Shown here: positions 47,151 through 56,438 of the stretch, piece after piece
Layout of the letters: each line of letters starts with the position of its first letter
Position numbering within the stretch: position 1 is the first letter of the stretch
Notes under the pieces: generated by a model
Told to the model about the DNA's origin: nothing
The model's database searches: none
Seen by the model: the letters and a program-made list of their open reading frames with translations, nothing else
NCBI RefSeq assembly: GCF_001435845.1
Contig: NZ_CM003596.1
Coordinates: forward strand, 2,119,137 to 2,183,136
Direction of reading: 5' to 3'
DNA length: 64,000 bases
Source: Psychrobacter sp. P11G3
Lineage (GTDB): Bacteria; Pseudomonadota; Gammaproteobacteria; Pseudomonadales; Moraxellaceae
Position numbers and translations under genes: made by a program

Positions 47151-47249
47151 GAAAAACGTACGCTACCGTTAATGCTCTTTTAATAAAAAGCTAAGCAGCA
47201 ACGTACGTTATAAAATACAGTTGTACCAAAAACTATTAGCTAAAAACGC

Positions 47250-48434
47250 TTAGAAGAACGCTTGAATGCCTGTCTGGGCACGGCCTAGGATAAGCGCATG
47301 AATATCATGTGTACCCTCGTAAGTGTTGACGGCTTCCAAGTTCATCACGTGACGGATGACATGGAATTCGTCAGAGATACCGTTACCGCCATGCATGTCA
47401 CGAGCGATGCGAGCGATATCAAGCGCCTTGCCGCAGTTATTACGCTTAATAAGTGAAATCATTTCAGGTGCTGCATTGTCTTCATCCATCAGACGACCGA
47501 CACGTAGTGCCGCTTGTAGACCTAATGTGATTTCTGTCTGCATATTGGCCAGCTTCAACTGTACCAGCTGCGTTGCGGCTAGCGGACGACCAAACTGCTT
47601 ACGATCGAGTGTGTACTGACGGGCGGCTTTCCAGCAGAATTCAGCCGCACCCATCGAACCCCAAGCGATACCATAACGGGCTTTATTTAAGCAGCCAAAT
47701 GGTCCTTTTAGACCACGGATATCTGGGAAAGCATTGGCTTCAGGGACGAATACTTTGTCCATGACAATCTCACCCGTGACTGATGCACGTAGTGAGAACT
47801 TGCCTTCGATTTTCGGCGCAGATAAGCCTTTCATGCCTTTGTCTAAGACAAAACCACGAATCTCGCCAGCATCATCTTTTGCCCAGACGACAAATACGTC
47901 TGCGATAGGACTGTTGGTGATCCACATTTTATTGCCCGTCAGTTCATAACCGCCATCGACTGCACGCGCACGCGTCGACATCGACGAAGGGTCAGAGCCC
48001 GAATCTGGCTCAGTCAAACCAAAGCAGCCAACATACTCACCCGAAGCAAGCTTAGGTAGATAACGCTCTCTCTGTTCTTCAGTACCGTACGCCCAAATAG
48101 GATGCATAACCAAGCTTGACTGTACGCTCATCGCTGAACGGTAGCCCGAATCAACGGCTTCCACTTCCTTGGCAATCAGACCATAGGCAACACTCGATAA
48201 GCCAGCACAACCATAACCTTCAATCGTGACACCAAGCAAACCCATCTCACCCATTTGACGCATGATATTACGATCAAAATTCTCGTTGCGATTGGCCTCA
48301 ATAATGCCAGGCATCAGCTCTTTTTGAAAAAACTGACGCGCGCTGTCTGTGACCATGCGCTCTTCTTCAGTGAGCTGGTCACGTAGTAAAAAAGGATCTT
48401 CCCAATCAAAGCGTGGGCTGGTAGATGTTGCCAT
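47250..48434 (-). CDS. gcdH: Glutaryl-CoA dehydrogenase
   Basis: This FAD enzyme oxidises and decarboxylates glutaryl-CoA to crotonyl-CoA. The 394-residue product has the acyl-CoA dehydrogenase fold with the glutaryl-specific [15 protein letters not shown] (Arg99 binds the distal carboxylate) and catalytic Glu373 in [31 protein letters not shown] contacts FAD. Start ATG 48434 follows AAGGAG. With the CoA-transferase downstream it completes glutarate breakdown, the lower part of the 5-aminovalerate route from lysine. Electrons go to ETF. It is divergent from an IclR regulator. Confidence 0.93.
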   Translation of the reverse strand: MATSTSPRFDWEDPFLLRDQLTEEERMVTDSARQFFQKELMPGIIEANRNENFDRNIMRQMGEMGLLGVTIEGYGCAGLSSVAYGLIAKEVEAVDSGYRSAMSVQSSLVMHPIWAYGTEEQRERYLPKLASGEYVGCFGLTEPDSGSDPSSMSTRARAVDGGYELTGNKMWITNSPIADVFVVWAKDDAGEIRGFVLDKGMKGLSAPKIEGKFSLRASVTGEIVMDKVFVPEANAFPDIRGLKGPFGCLNKARYGIAWGSMGAAEFCWKAARQYTLDRKQFGRPLAATQLVQLKLANMQTEITLGLQAALRVGRLMDEDNAAPEMISLIKRNNCGKALDIARIARDMHGGNGISDEFHVIRHVMNLEAVNTYEGTHDIHALILGRAQTGIQAFF

Positions 48435-48524
48435 GTGGATCTCCTTGGTATCAGTCATCCTGACTGACGAATAGTGATTGATACATCATTTGGTCTAACA
48501 AGTCATTGACTTCATTATTCCGCT

Positions 48525-48545
48525 ATGCGAAACTTAGTTTCATAA
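48525..48545. promoter_or_regulatory. Palindrome in the gcdH-iclR divergent promoter
   Basis: GAAAC-TTA-GTTTC (48529-48541), widened by ATGC on the left and ATAA on the right, resembles operators of IclR-family proteins such as KdgR (TGAAAC-n3-GTTTCA, from memory). It probably binds the regulator encoded at 48611. Confidence 0.55.
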
Positions 48546-48610
48546 TTTAAAACCATTAAATCAAACTTTTGCCACCCTGTAAACCTTTATCAAAAAAAGA
48601 TGAGTATAAA

Positions 48611-49438
48611 ATGACGAAACCCTTATCAACAACTATTCCACTACTCGAACGCATGCATGCAACAATGAGTCAAAATAAGGAAGAGAATGACCGACAGTTT
48701 GTGACGGCATTGGGACGGGGACTGATCATACTGGCGGCTTTTGAGCATAATGAGCGGCTCACCCATCAACAGCTATGTCAAATGACCGAACTACCAAAAG
48801 CAACCATTACTCGCCTTATCCATACTTTGACCACGCTTGGTTTTTTACGAACGAGTGATTATGGTCAGTATCAACTGGGCAGTAGTGCAGTACGCCTCAG
48901 TGCGATCGCATGGAGTCGCCATGATATGGTGGCAGCAGCTGAGCCTTTACTGCGACAATTTGCTAGTGAGAATGAAGTATCGGTGAATTTGGCAACCGAA
49001 GTCGAAGGAGAAATGCGCTATCACGCCTGCTGCCGTAGCCCTGCTCGCCTATCGGTCAATTTACAAGTTGGCTCCGCTGTACCCGTCGCACGCACGGCTA
49101 TCGGACGTGCTTTTTATACGGTAAGTACGCAAGCGAGACAGGCGATCATCATTAATAATCTCCAAGAGAATTTATCTGTTGAGGAATTCAACCATGCACA
49201 AGATGCCCTAGCTAGCTCAGCAGAGCATTATGAAAAATACGGCTATACCGTGTCTGATGGAGAATTTTCTACTGACATATTAGCAGTCGCGGTTGGTGTA
49301 TATGATGTCGCAACAGGGCAATACACGTATTCGCTCAATGCCAGTGTACCAAGTGCCAACTGGGAAGCGGATGAGTATGCTGCGATGATAGTGCCAAAAT
49401 TGCAGGCGTTGGCAGAGCGGATTGGGAGTGGTACATAG
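48611..49438 (+). CDS. IclR family regulator, next to gcdH
   Basis: The 275-residue protein has an N-terminal helix-turn-helix domain (about 22-85: RQFVTALGRGLIILAAFEH, LTHQQLCQMTELPKATITRLIHTL) and an IclR effector domain (CCRSPARLSVNLQVGSAVPVARTAIGRAF, GYTVSDGEFSTDILAVAVGVYD). The Arg-rich form resembles PcaR/PobR-like regulators of acid catabolism. It is divergent from gcdH and probably senses glutarate or its CoA ester; in Pseudomonas this role is held by a LysR-type GcdR, so the regulator type differs here. ATG 48611 is taken; the start is uncertain because neither it nor the upstream TTG or ATG has a strong ribosome-binding site. Confidence 0.82.
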   Translation: MTKPLSTTIPLLERMHATMSQNKEENDRQFVTALGRGLIILAAFEHNERLTHQQLCQMTELPKATITRLIHTLTTLGFLRTSDYGQYQLGSSAVRLSAIAWSRHDMVAAAEPLLRQFASENEVSVNLATEVEGEMRYHACCRSPARLSVNLQVGSAVPVARTAIGRAFYTVSTQARQAIIINNLQENLSVEEFNHAQDALASSAEHYEKYGYTVSDGEFSTDILAVAVGVYDVATGQYTYSLNASVPSANWEADEYAAMIVPKLQALAERIGSGT

Positions 49439-49524
49439 AGCATATTCAAACGAATAAGATTAAAGTTTAGGCTAGATTGATTAATACACCGTCTGCAGCC
49501 CTGTTACCCATTGATACCGACGTA

Positions 49525-49534
49525 ATGACGTCAT
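49525..49534. promoter_or_regulatory. Palindrome upstream of the FMN-binding glutamate synthase-like gene
   Basis: ATGACGTCAT is a perfect 10-bp palindrome 68 bp before the start codon of the next gene. It may be an operator; chance is possible at this length. Confidence 0.3.
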
Positions 49535-49601
49535 GCGTGTATGATGTACGCGACAAATGTAAGCATCTTATTTATATTAATCATTACTATTGAGCCTCGT
49601 T

Positions 49602-51416
49602 ATGCCTGAATCTCGTACCAATCTAAACCCTGAACCCAAAACCAGCTCGCCGTATTTTATCGGATTATTACTTCGCTATAGCACGTTTGGCGCGGCGATT
49701 TTAATTCTGTTAGCGGGTTTATTATTGGTAAGTTGGTGGCTGATTGTTATCGGTGGTTTGGCCGTAGCGCTTGGTATTTATGATTTGATTCAGTCGAAGC
49801 ACGCGATATTGAGCAACTACCCTGTCGCTGGACATATTCGCTATGTGTTGGAAGACTTTCGCCCTGAGATTCGCCAGTACTTGCTTGAGGACGATAAAGA
49901 ACAAGTACCGTTTTCACGCCAGCAGCGCGCGCTAGTCTATCAGCGGGCTAAGAACGTCAGTGACACCAACGCTTTTGGTACGCTAGATAATTTATATACT
50001 CATGGTAAAGAATGGTTTTTGCAATCTACCATCAGTGCACCGTTAGAAAACAAAGACTTTCGTATTATGGTCGGCGGTGAGCGTTGTCAGCAGCCACACG
50101 ATATGTCGGTATTCAATATCTCCGCGATGAGCTTTGGCAGTCTGTCAGCCAACGCCATCATGGCACTCAATCAAGGCGCGAAACTCGGCGGTTTCACCCA
50201 TGACACGGGCGAAGGTGCGATCAGCCCTTACCATCGCAAATTCGGTGGTGATTTGATTTGGGAATTGGGTACGGGTTATTTTGGTTGCCGTGATAATGAT
50301 GGTAACTTTGATCCACAGTCTTTCGCTGAAAAAGCCGTCGATCCTCAAGTTAAAATGATTGAAATCAAGCTTTCACAAGGTGCTAAGCCTGGTAAAGGTG
50401 GCGTCCTTCCCTCTAGCAAAATCACGCAAGAGATTGCCGACACGCGCCAAGTGCCTACGGGTCAAGACTGCATCTCTCCCTCTTCGCATACTGCATTTAG
50501 CACCCCACGCGAGTTGGTCGCCTTTTGGCAGCAGCTACGTGATTTATCAGGCGGCAAGCCAGTTGGCTTTAAGCTATGTATTGGTCAGCCATGGCAGTTT
50601 ATGGCGATTGTCAAAGCCATGATAGAGACGGATAACTATCCTGATTTTATCGTTATCGATGGTGCAGAAGGCGGCACAGGTGCAGCGCCCGTCGAGTTTA
50701 TGGACAATGTCGGCATGCCGATGGTCGAAGGGTTTTTGCTGGTACATAACACTTTAGTCGGTGCAGGCATTCGTGACAAAATTAAGCTTGGTGTTAGTGG
50801 AAAAATCGTATCAGGCTTTGATATTGCGCGCATGATTGCGCTAGGTGCCGATTGGTGTAACTCAGCACGTGGTTTCATGTTTGCCGTCGGCTGCATTCAG
50901 TCGCGCTCTTGTCATACCAACACTTGCCCGACGGGTGTGGCAACCCAAGATCCTTACCGTCAAAAGGCGCTCGACGTCCCTAGTAAGGCTGAGCGTGTTG
51001 CAAGTTTCCATGAAAACACGCTAAAATCGCTTGCCAGTATCGTAGGCGCGGTCGGTTTACAGCATCCTAGCCAATTACAGCCGTATCATATCGCACGCCG
51101 CTTAGACGATGGGCAAATTAAGCTGCTATCCAAATTCTTCTATTTTGCTGATAAAGGCGCACTACTCGATCATAGTGCCCGTGCCGATGTATTTAACCAG
51201 ATGTGGGTCATGGCAAACCCTGATAGCTTCTTAGCCAATAATGATGCGCTCATTGCTTATAACAAAGACTCACGCGATAAGGGCAAAGAAACTGGCGCGC
51301 CAACCGAACAAAGCGCTGGGTATAATTCTGAGCATTTGACCAACATCACCGACGGTGGACGATTAATTGGTAATGTGAATAACACAATCCGCGACTTCCC
51401 GCCTGCTAGCGATTGA
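49602..51416 (+). CDS. FMN-binding glutamate synthase-like membrane protein
   Basis: The 604-residue protein has one long or two short hydrophobic segments at about 18-62, then a domain like the FMN/Fe-S part of glutamate synthase. It shows GGFTHDTGEGAISPYH, IEIKLSQGAKPGKGGVLP, IDGAEGGTGAAPVEFMD and LGADWCNSARGFMFAVGC. Cys431-x5-Cys437-x4-Cys442 (CIQSRSCHTNTC) is the 3Fe-4S pattern. The glutaminase domain and the large accessory parts of GltB are absent. These stand-alone membrane forms are widespread and uncharacterised; they may be oxidoreductases rather than glutamate synthases. ATG 49602 is preferred over TTG 49590. Confidence 0.85.
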   Translation: MPESRTNLNPEPKTSSPYFIGLLLRYSTFGAAILILLAGLLLVSWWLIVIGGLAVALGIYDLIQSKHAILSNYPVAGHIRYVLEDFRPEIRQYLLEDDKEQVPFSRQQRALVYQRAKNVSDTNAFGTLDNLYTHGKEWFLQSTISAPLENKDFRIMVGGERCQQPHDMSVFNISAMSFGSLSANAIMALNQGAKLGGFTHDTGEGAISPYHRKFGGDLIWELGTGYFGCRDNDGNFDPQSFAEKAVDPQVKMIEIKLSQGAKPGKGGVLPSSKITQEIADTRQVPTGQDCISPSSHTAFSTPRELVAFWQQLRDLSGGKPVGFKLCIGQPWQFMAIVKAMIETDNYPDFIVIDGAEGGTGAAPVEFMDNVGMPMVEGFLLVHNTLVGAGIRDKIKLGVSGKIVSGFDIARMIALGADWCNSARGFMFAVGCIQSRSCHTNTCPTGVATQDPYRQKALDVPSKAERVASFHENTLKSLASIVGAVGLQHPSQLQPYHIARRLDDGQIKLLSKFFYFADKGALLDHSARADVFNQMWVMANPDSFLANNDALIAYNKDSRDKGKETGAPTEQSAGYNSEHLTNITDGGRLIGNVNNTIRDFPPASD

Positions 51417-51521
51417 ATAAGCGCCTGAATTGTTGTACTTAAAAAATAGTAATGAAGGTGTAATTAAGCAGTAGATAGCAACCAAACTTAAATAATTTGT
51501 ACATTAAAAGACGCGTGATTG

Positions 51522-52334
51522 ATGCCAAGTTCTATTTTTACCTTATCCCTATCAACGATAGTGCTCGCGCTAGGCCTGAGCGCCTGCCAGCAGACAAATC
51601 CTGATGCAGCTAGCAGCGACACCGATAGCTGGTCATGTCAGACTGGAGACACACCCTTTACTTATAGTGTTTGCCGTGTGGATGCTACCGCGTTAGCGAG
51701 CGAGCGTTATTCATTACAACTGTTTTGGCAATCCTCTGATAACAACGAGCCTCTGCTAACCTTTGATGCGTTATTGGCCACATTACCAAACAATGAGAGT
51801 CTCAGCTTTGCCATGAATGCAGGCATGTATAATGCACACTATGCGCCGATTGGCTATACAGTCATCGAAGGCAAAGAACTCAAATCGCTAAATACAAAAG
51901 AAGGTGGCGGTAATTTTCATCTATTACCTAATGGCGTTATGTGGTGGGACAAAGCTGGCAACGTGCAAATCACCGAAAGTAATGCGTTAAATGAGCAGAT
52001 AAGCAGTGGTGATGTGCAGCCTTGGTATGCGACGCAATCGGGTCCTATGTTGGTCATCAATGACGATATACACCCACAGTTTAACTCTGATAGCAGCTCA
52101 ATCAAACTGCGTAATGGTGCAGGCGTTTGCCGTGATGGCAGTATACAGCTCGTTAATAGCGATGAGCCTGTGACATTCTATCAGTTTGCAGAGCTATTTA
52201 AGAATGAGCTGGGTTGTTCAAACGCGCTGTTTTTAGACGGTGGTATTGCCTCGGCGTTGTATGCGCCTAGTATCGATAAGCAAGATAAAAAAGAGATGGG
52301 CGTGATGATTGGATTGGTTGAAAATAAACAATAA
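51522..52334 (+). CDS. NAGPA-like phosphodiester glycosidase family (DUF2233) lipoprotein
   Basis: The 270-residue product has a signal peptide with lipobox LGLSAC. The following domain shows AMNAGMYNAHYAPIGYTVIEGKEL, SGPMLV, RNGAGVCRDG and NALFLDGGIASALY, matching the phosphodiester glycosidase (NAGPA, formerly DUF2233) family. Members cleave or bind phosphodiester-linked sugars in the envelope; the substrate is unknown. ATG 51522 follows GTGATT, a weak site. A strong terminator lies downstream, and the gene seems independent of its neighbours. Confidence 0.82.
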   Translation: MPSSIFTLSLSTIVLALGLSACQQTNPDAASSDTDSWSCQTGDTPFTYSVCRVDATALASERYSLQLFWQSSDNNEPLLTFDALLATLPNNESLSFAMNAGMYNAHYAPIGYTVIEGKELKSLNTKEGGGNFHLLPNGVMWWDKAGNVQITESNALNEQISSGDVQPWYATQSGPMLVINDDIHPQFNSDSSSIKLRNGAGVCRDGSIQLVNSDEPVTFYQFAELFKNELGCSNALFLDGGIASALYAPSIDKQDKKEMGVMIGLVENKQ

Positions 52335-52397
52335 CATCCCTCTTTACCATAGCATTTGTCGCTAATATACCTCCTCAAAATTGGAATTACACTCAAT

Positions 52398-52440
52398 AAA
52401 AAAGCACTTAAAACGATAACGTCGCTTTAAGTGCTTTTTT
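52398..52440. terminator. Bidirectional terminator between convergent genes
   Basis: A perfect 15-bp stem (52398-52412 with 52426-52440) of the form AAAAAAGCACTTAAA / TTTAAGTGCTTTTTT separates the convergent NAGPA-like (+) and VWA (-) genes. Confidence 0.92.
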
Positions 52441-52468
52441 ATATTACTCGTCCAAATGTAGACTAATA

Positions 52469-53692
52469 TTACCGTGCCATATATTGAGTCATTTCTTCAA
52501 CACCATGTAGCGTCATCGGATACATTTTATTTTCGAACAGCTTTTTAATTTCAACGATGGTTTGCGTATATTGCCAATATGACGGGTTTTCAGGATTGAG
52601 CCAAGTTACTTTATCAAAATGCTCAAGTACGCGCTTCAGCCATACGATACCTGCTTCATTATTCATATACTCTACGCTACCACCGACTGTCATCAGCTCA
52701 TAAGGTGACATAGACGCATCACCGACGAAGATAACACGATACTCTCGGCCATATTTATTGAGCAGCTCAAACGTTGGCATCGGTGCACTATGGCGACGAT
52801 TGTTGTCCTTCCACACATAGTCATACAAGCAGTTATGAAAATAAAAGAACTCTAATGTTTTAAATTCATTTTTTGCCGCAGAAAACAGTTTTTCGAGCGC
52901 TTCGATATGGATATCCATACTGCCGCCCACATCAAACAACATCAGCACTTTGACACGGTTACGGCGCTCCGCCTGCATATGAATATCGAGTACACCCTTT
53001 TTTGCCGTACGCTTAATCGTCTCATGAATATCGAGCTCATCAGCACTACCTGTCCGCGCAAACTGACGCAGATTACGCAGCGCCATCTGAATTTGGCGTG
53101 TACCCAACTGATTGTCATCATCAAGATTGCGATATTTACGCTGCTCCCAGACTTTTGCTGCGCTACGTTTGCGAGACTCACCGCCGACACGTACGCCTTC
53201 TGGATGGTCGCCATAGGCACCAAATGGCGAAGTGCCGCCCGTCCCTACCCATTTACTACCACCTTGATGACGCTCTTTTTGCTCTTTTAACCGTTCCTCT
53301 AACGCCTTCATCAGCTCTTCAAGCGAGCCGTACTTTTTCAGTAATCGTCTTTGCTCTTCCGTTAGATTTTTGGGATCGAGCTTCAGATCCAGCCACTCTT
53401 TGGGCACGTCCGTTAACTTGGCCAACAGCTCATCCATATCGAGACTATCGACACCTTCAAAATAATCCGCCATGGCCCGATCGAACTTATCAAAATGGCG
53501 CTCGTCTTTGACCATACACAGTCGAATCAGCCGATACATATCTTCGCGGCTGGCAAAAGTAGTCAGTGCTGGATCTTCAGGATGCGACTGCATCATCAGC
53601 CCTTTATCTAACGCGGCATTGAGATCGAGCAGCTCGCGCGTACTGACTGGCACGCCGTAAGTACGCAAGGTATAGAATAGTTTGATAAACAT
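52469..53692 (-). CDS. VWA domain (CoxE-like) protein
   Basis: The 407-residue cytoplasmic protein has a helical N-terminal region with a Glu/Arg-rich stretch (about 110-145). A CoxE/YehP-like von Willebrand A domain follows, with a metal-ion site (DVGGSMD near residue 255, the DxGxS form) and conserved FVGDASMSPYELMTVGGSVEYMN. It follows the MoxR ATPase gene at 153 bp on the same strand. MoxR-VWA pairs act as chaperones that insert metals or assemble complexes; the target here is unknown. No good ribosome-binding site precedes the ATG, and a set of nested palindromes fills the gap. Confidence 0.87.
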   Translation of the reverse strand: MFIKLFYTLRTYGVPVSTRELLDLNAALDKGLMMQSHPEDPALTTFASREDMYRLIRLCMVKDERHFDKFDRAMADYFEGVDSLDMDELLAKLTDVPKEWLDLKLDPKNLTEEQRRLLKKYGSLEELMKALEERLKEQKERHQGGSKWVGTGGTSPFGAYGDHPEGVRVGGESRKRSAAKVWEQRKYRNLDDDNQLGTRQIQMALRNLRQFARTGSADELDIHETIKRTAKKGVLDIHMQAERRNRVKVLMLFDVGGSMDIHIEALEKLFSAAKNEFKTLEFFYFHNCLYDYVWKDNNRRHSAPMPTFELLNKYGREYRVIFVGDASMSPYELMTVGGSVEYMNNEAGIVWLKRVLEHFDKVTWLNPENPSYWQYTQTIVEIKKLFENKMYPMTLHGVEEMTQYMAR

Positions 53693-53775
53693 AAGAGTCG
53701 TATCACTTATTGGCTGATATTATTATCTGGTGATATTGCTGATATCATTAATTGGTACAGTCACAGGTTGAGCGT

Positions 53776-53835
53776 TTGCGTTGACCTTTATAATAAACAT
53801 CCGATATCGGACACAAGATATTAAAGTCAACGCAA
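53776..53835. repeat. Nested palindromes between moxR and the VWA gene
   Basis: TTGCGTTGAC (53776-53785) and GTCAACGCAA (53826-53835) are perfect 10-bp outer arms. In the 40-nt loop sits TCCGATATCGGA (53800-53811), a perfect 12-bp palindrome. It could form a cruciform or a two-stem RNA. Confidence 0.6.
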
Positions 53836-53845
53836 GCGGCAAACA

Positions 53846-54709
53846 TTAGCGACGCATCATATTGGCAAAACGCTGTAATAAACTTACATCTGCCTCGTTT
53901 TTGAGCAACGCACCATATAGAGGTGGAATAGATTTCTCGCCGCGCAAATTTTCTTCTAGCTCGTCCTGAGCCATATCATCAGCAAGTAACAAGGTTAACC
54001 AATCGACCAACTCAGACGTTGATGGCGGCTTTTTAAGACCTTGAATACCACGCAGTTTATAGAAAATATCCAATGCATCATTGACCAGTTTTTCTTGAAT
54101 ATCTGGAAAATGCACTTCGATGATTTGGCGCATGGTTTCTTCTTCTGGGAAGTCAATATAATGGAAGAAACAACGACGCAAAAACGCATCTGGTAGCTCT
54201 TTTTCATTGTTTGAAGTAATAATAACCACGGGGCGCTGCGCCGCAGTAATAGTTTCGCCCGTCTCATAAACATAAAAAGACATCTTATCAAGCTCATGTA
54301 GCAAGTCATTTGGGAACTCGATATCGGCTTTATCGATCTCATCAATCAGTAGTACGCTACGCTCTGTACTGGTAAAAGCGTCCCACAGTTTGCCCGGCTT
54401 GATATAATTGGCAATATCATAGACCTTATCATCACCCAACTGCGAATCGCGCAGGCGTGATACTGCATCGTATTCGTACAGTCCTTGCTCAGCCTTAGTC
54501 GTCGATTTGACGTGCCAAGTAATCAGTGGCATGCCCAAACTTTCAGCAACTTCTTCGGCAAGCAACGTCTTACCTGTGCCAGGCTCGCCTTTGATCAGCA
54601 ATGGCTTTTGTAAGGTCATAGCGGCATTTACGGCCAGTTGCAAATCATCGGTAGCAATATAACTACTGGTACCAGTAAAGTTTTGCTTAGTATTGTCAGC
54701 TGTGGTCAT
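53846..54709 (-). CDS. MoxR family AAA+ ATPase
   Basis: The 287-residue ATPase has Walker A GEPGTGKT (41-48), Walker B LLIDEIDKAD near 118, sensor 1 ITSNNEKELPDAFLRR and the arginine finger in FLRRCFFHYIDFP. It lies upstream of the CoxE-like VWA gene on the same strand and probably works with it as a maturation chaperone. Short length is typical of the CoxD branch. The gene ends with no clear terminator before the VWA gene, so co-transcription is likely. Confidence 0.9.
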   Translation of the reverse strand: MTTADNTKQNFTGTSSYIATDDLQLAVNAAMTLQKPLLIKGEPGTGKTLLAEEVAESLGMPLITWHVKSTTKAEQGLYEYDAVSRLRDSQLGDDKVYDIANYIKPGKLWDAFTSTERSVLLIDEIDKADIEFPNDLLHELDKMSFYVYETGETITAAQRPVVIITSNNEKELPDAFLRRCFFHYIDFPEEETMRQIIEVHFPDIQEKLVNDALDIFYKLRGIQGLKKPPSTSELVDWLTLLLADDMAQDELEENLRGEKSIPPLYGALLKNEADVSLLQRFANMMRR

Positions 54710-54922
54710 AATCAGATCTCGATTGTTGTTATAGATGAGTTGTTATAAATGGATAGGTCTAAAACATAAATGACTAATAACGAATAAATTGGTAAAGAAT
54801 AAATTAGATTAGCACAGCCTGATGCATTGCCAAAATACTCATGCGTTCGCATTTATTAACAATTGTTATGTGCAATGCATAGTGAGCTATTATTTATATG
54901 CTTAATAAACAATCTGGCACAA

Positions 54923-54948
54923 AAAAAGACACGCAATGGTGTCTTTTT
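54923..54948. terminator. Terminator after the 198-residue membrane protein gene
   Basis: AAAAAGACAC (54923-54932) pairs with GTGTCTTTTT (54939-54948), with A- and T-runs. It ends minus-strand transcription and lies in an otherwise empty 299-bp gap (54710-55008). Confidence 0.85.
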
Positions 54949-55008
54949 ATTCGAGTATCAAATATTTTTTAAAACAATAGTACTATCTTAATGCCTAGCC
55001 TATTTTTA

Positions 55009-55605
55009 TCACTTATCAGACGTATCGCTATCCGTTTTCTTAACCAATGCATTGCCTTTTTTTAAGCTTACATTAGTGTCAGGCTGTTCGGTTACGGCAG
55101 TGCCTTCTGGCAAATAACTGCCTGTGGTCATTTGCAATGTGGCCTGCGTATCTTCTGCGCTGCGGCTACGGGCTTTGTCCAAACTTGATGCAAATGCGCT
55201 GCGTATCAGTTGCCATACAAAACCAACAAACAACCCTGCGACCAGTATCACCAATATCGGCAACATATTGGCAACCGCGCCTGCGTAATCTTTCATCATC
55301 ACAGCATAGACGACGCTAATACTGGCTGGTGCAAGCTCGCTCGGATCACCAAGTGCTGTACCTGGTGCTAATAATACTGCAAACAGAACCATCCAACTCA
55401 TACCGCCCAATGGTTTTGGCAGTACACGAGCAACGAGTATCCATAGTACTAGTACCAAAACAGCACCGCCCAGATAAGCATACATCGGCAAATCAGCGGG
55501 CGGGACATCCTTTACCATTTGGCCCCACCAAATGGCAATCTCACCGAGAATGTCACTGATAGACTCTAGCGGTAAGCTATGTAAGATATTTTTTAACCAG
55601 TCCAT
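55009..55605 (-). CDS. Membrane protein of unknown function, about three transmembrane segments
   Basis: The 198-residue protein is not recognised. Hydrophobic segments are seen at about 42-62, 70-85 and 113-137. The C-terminal 55 residues are polar (Ser/Asp/Thr/Lys-rich) and probably cytoplasmic. The middle contains APGTALGDPSELAPASISV, perhaps a periplasmic loop. It looks like a conserved inner-membrane protein of this bacterial family. It is flanked by terminator-like hairpins, so it is likely transcribed alone. No function is proposed. Confidence 0.65.
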   Translation of the reverse strand: MDWLKNILHSLPLESISDILGEIAIWWGQMVKDVPPADLPMYAYLGGAVLVLVLWILVARVLPKPLGGMSWMVLFAVLLAPGTALGDPSELAPASISVVYAVMMKDYAGAVANMLPILVILVAGLFVGFVWQLIRSAFASSLDKARSRSAEDTQATLQMTTGSYLPEGTAVTEQPDTNVSLKKGNALVKKTDSDTSDK

Positions 55606-55866
55606 GCGTGTTTATTTACCTGCGTTTATCGCCGGTGACACAATCTGTGTCTAGCGGTATATGTGCGTTCTGTAGAATCAGAATGAGGCCAACTACATAA
55701 CAAACTTGTGCATTATGTAGGCTTATATATGCATTGAGTAGGGTGTCAGTTTATCACGACTCTCTACTCAAATGCATGTGAGCAAGTGTGTCGTAGGTTT
55801 TTATCGACGCTATTTTCAAGGTAGCGCATTGATATTTCCTACCACACTTACTCGCTAACAAATCTA

Positions 55867-56187
55867 TTAATTATAGATGCTGTCCTGCGATTCACGAGCA
55901 CGCAGCTCTGCTTGGCGACGCATCACATCTTGCGGCGGCAACTGCACAAAGTAGCCTTGAGACTGCAGTTTTGCCAGTACTTCTTCTTTATCGACGCGAG
56001 CGAGCTTATCTTTAGTTGATAAGTCCAAATGCATGACGAACTTACTACGACCTAAACCTGCACGGAAATCTTTTGGTAATACACCAAGCCAGTCTTTGAT
56101 TTCATCAGTATCATCAGGATAATCAGGACGCGCAATGTAGATATACATGTCGTCATGTTTGGGAAATTTATAAATATCGCAATGCAT
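55867..56187 (-). CDS. YcgL domain-containing protein
   Basis: The 106-residue protein matches the YcgL family: MHCDIYKFPKHDDMYIYIARPDY at the start, then GVLPKDFRAGLGRSKFVMHLDL and LAKLQSQGYFVQLPPQ. The family is conserved in gammaproteobacteria, usually next to rnd; its function is unclear. ATG 56187 (MHCDIYKF) is preferred over a GTG three codons upstream. Here rnd is not adjacent but lies about 7.5 kb away (end of window). A long imperfect hairpin (55780-55797 with 55838-55853) follows the stop. Confidence 0.87.
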   Translation of the reverse strand: MHCDIYKFPKHDDMYIYIARPDYPDDTDEIKDWLGVLPKDFRAGLGRSKFVMHLDLSTKDKLARVDKEEVLAKLQSQGYFVQLPPQDVMRRQAELRARESQDSIYN

Positions 56188-56405
56188 AAAAACCACCTAT
56201 CAGAAACTATGGGCGTAGGTTAGCATATTTCAGGCAAATACCAGTAGTCGCTTTGCGTTTTGCTATGGTAATTTTTGTCAAAACACACAGATAAAACGCT
56301 GATATGAGCGATAAAAATATCGTTGTAAAACATAACCTATTTAACAGACAGCCTTATCAAAACATCATTTTTGCCAAATTTATTTATTTTAATGGCTTTG
56401 ATGAC

Positions 56406-56434
56406 TTGTAAAAGCGCTTTGAACCTTTCATAAT
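56406..56434 (+). promoter_or_regulatory. Promoter of the gcvT leader
   Basis: TTGTAA (56406-56411), 17 bp, then CATAAT (56429-56434). The predicted start falls at about 56441, at the first base pairs of aptamer 1 below, which supports both calls. Confidence 0.55.
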
Positions 56435-56438
56435 AAAA

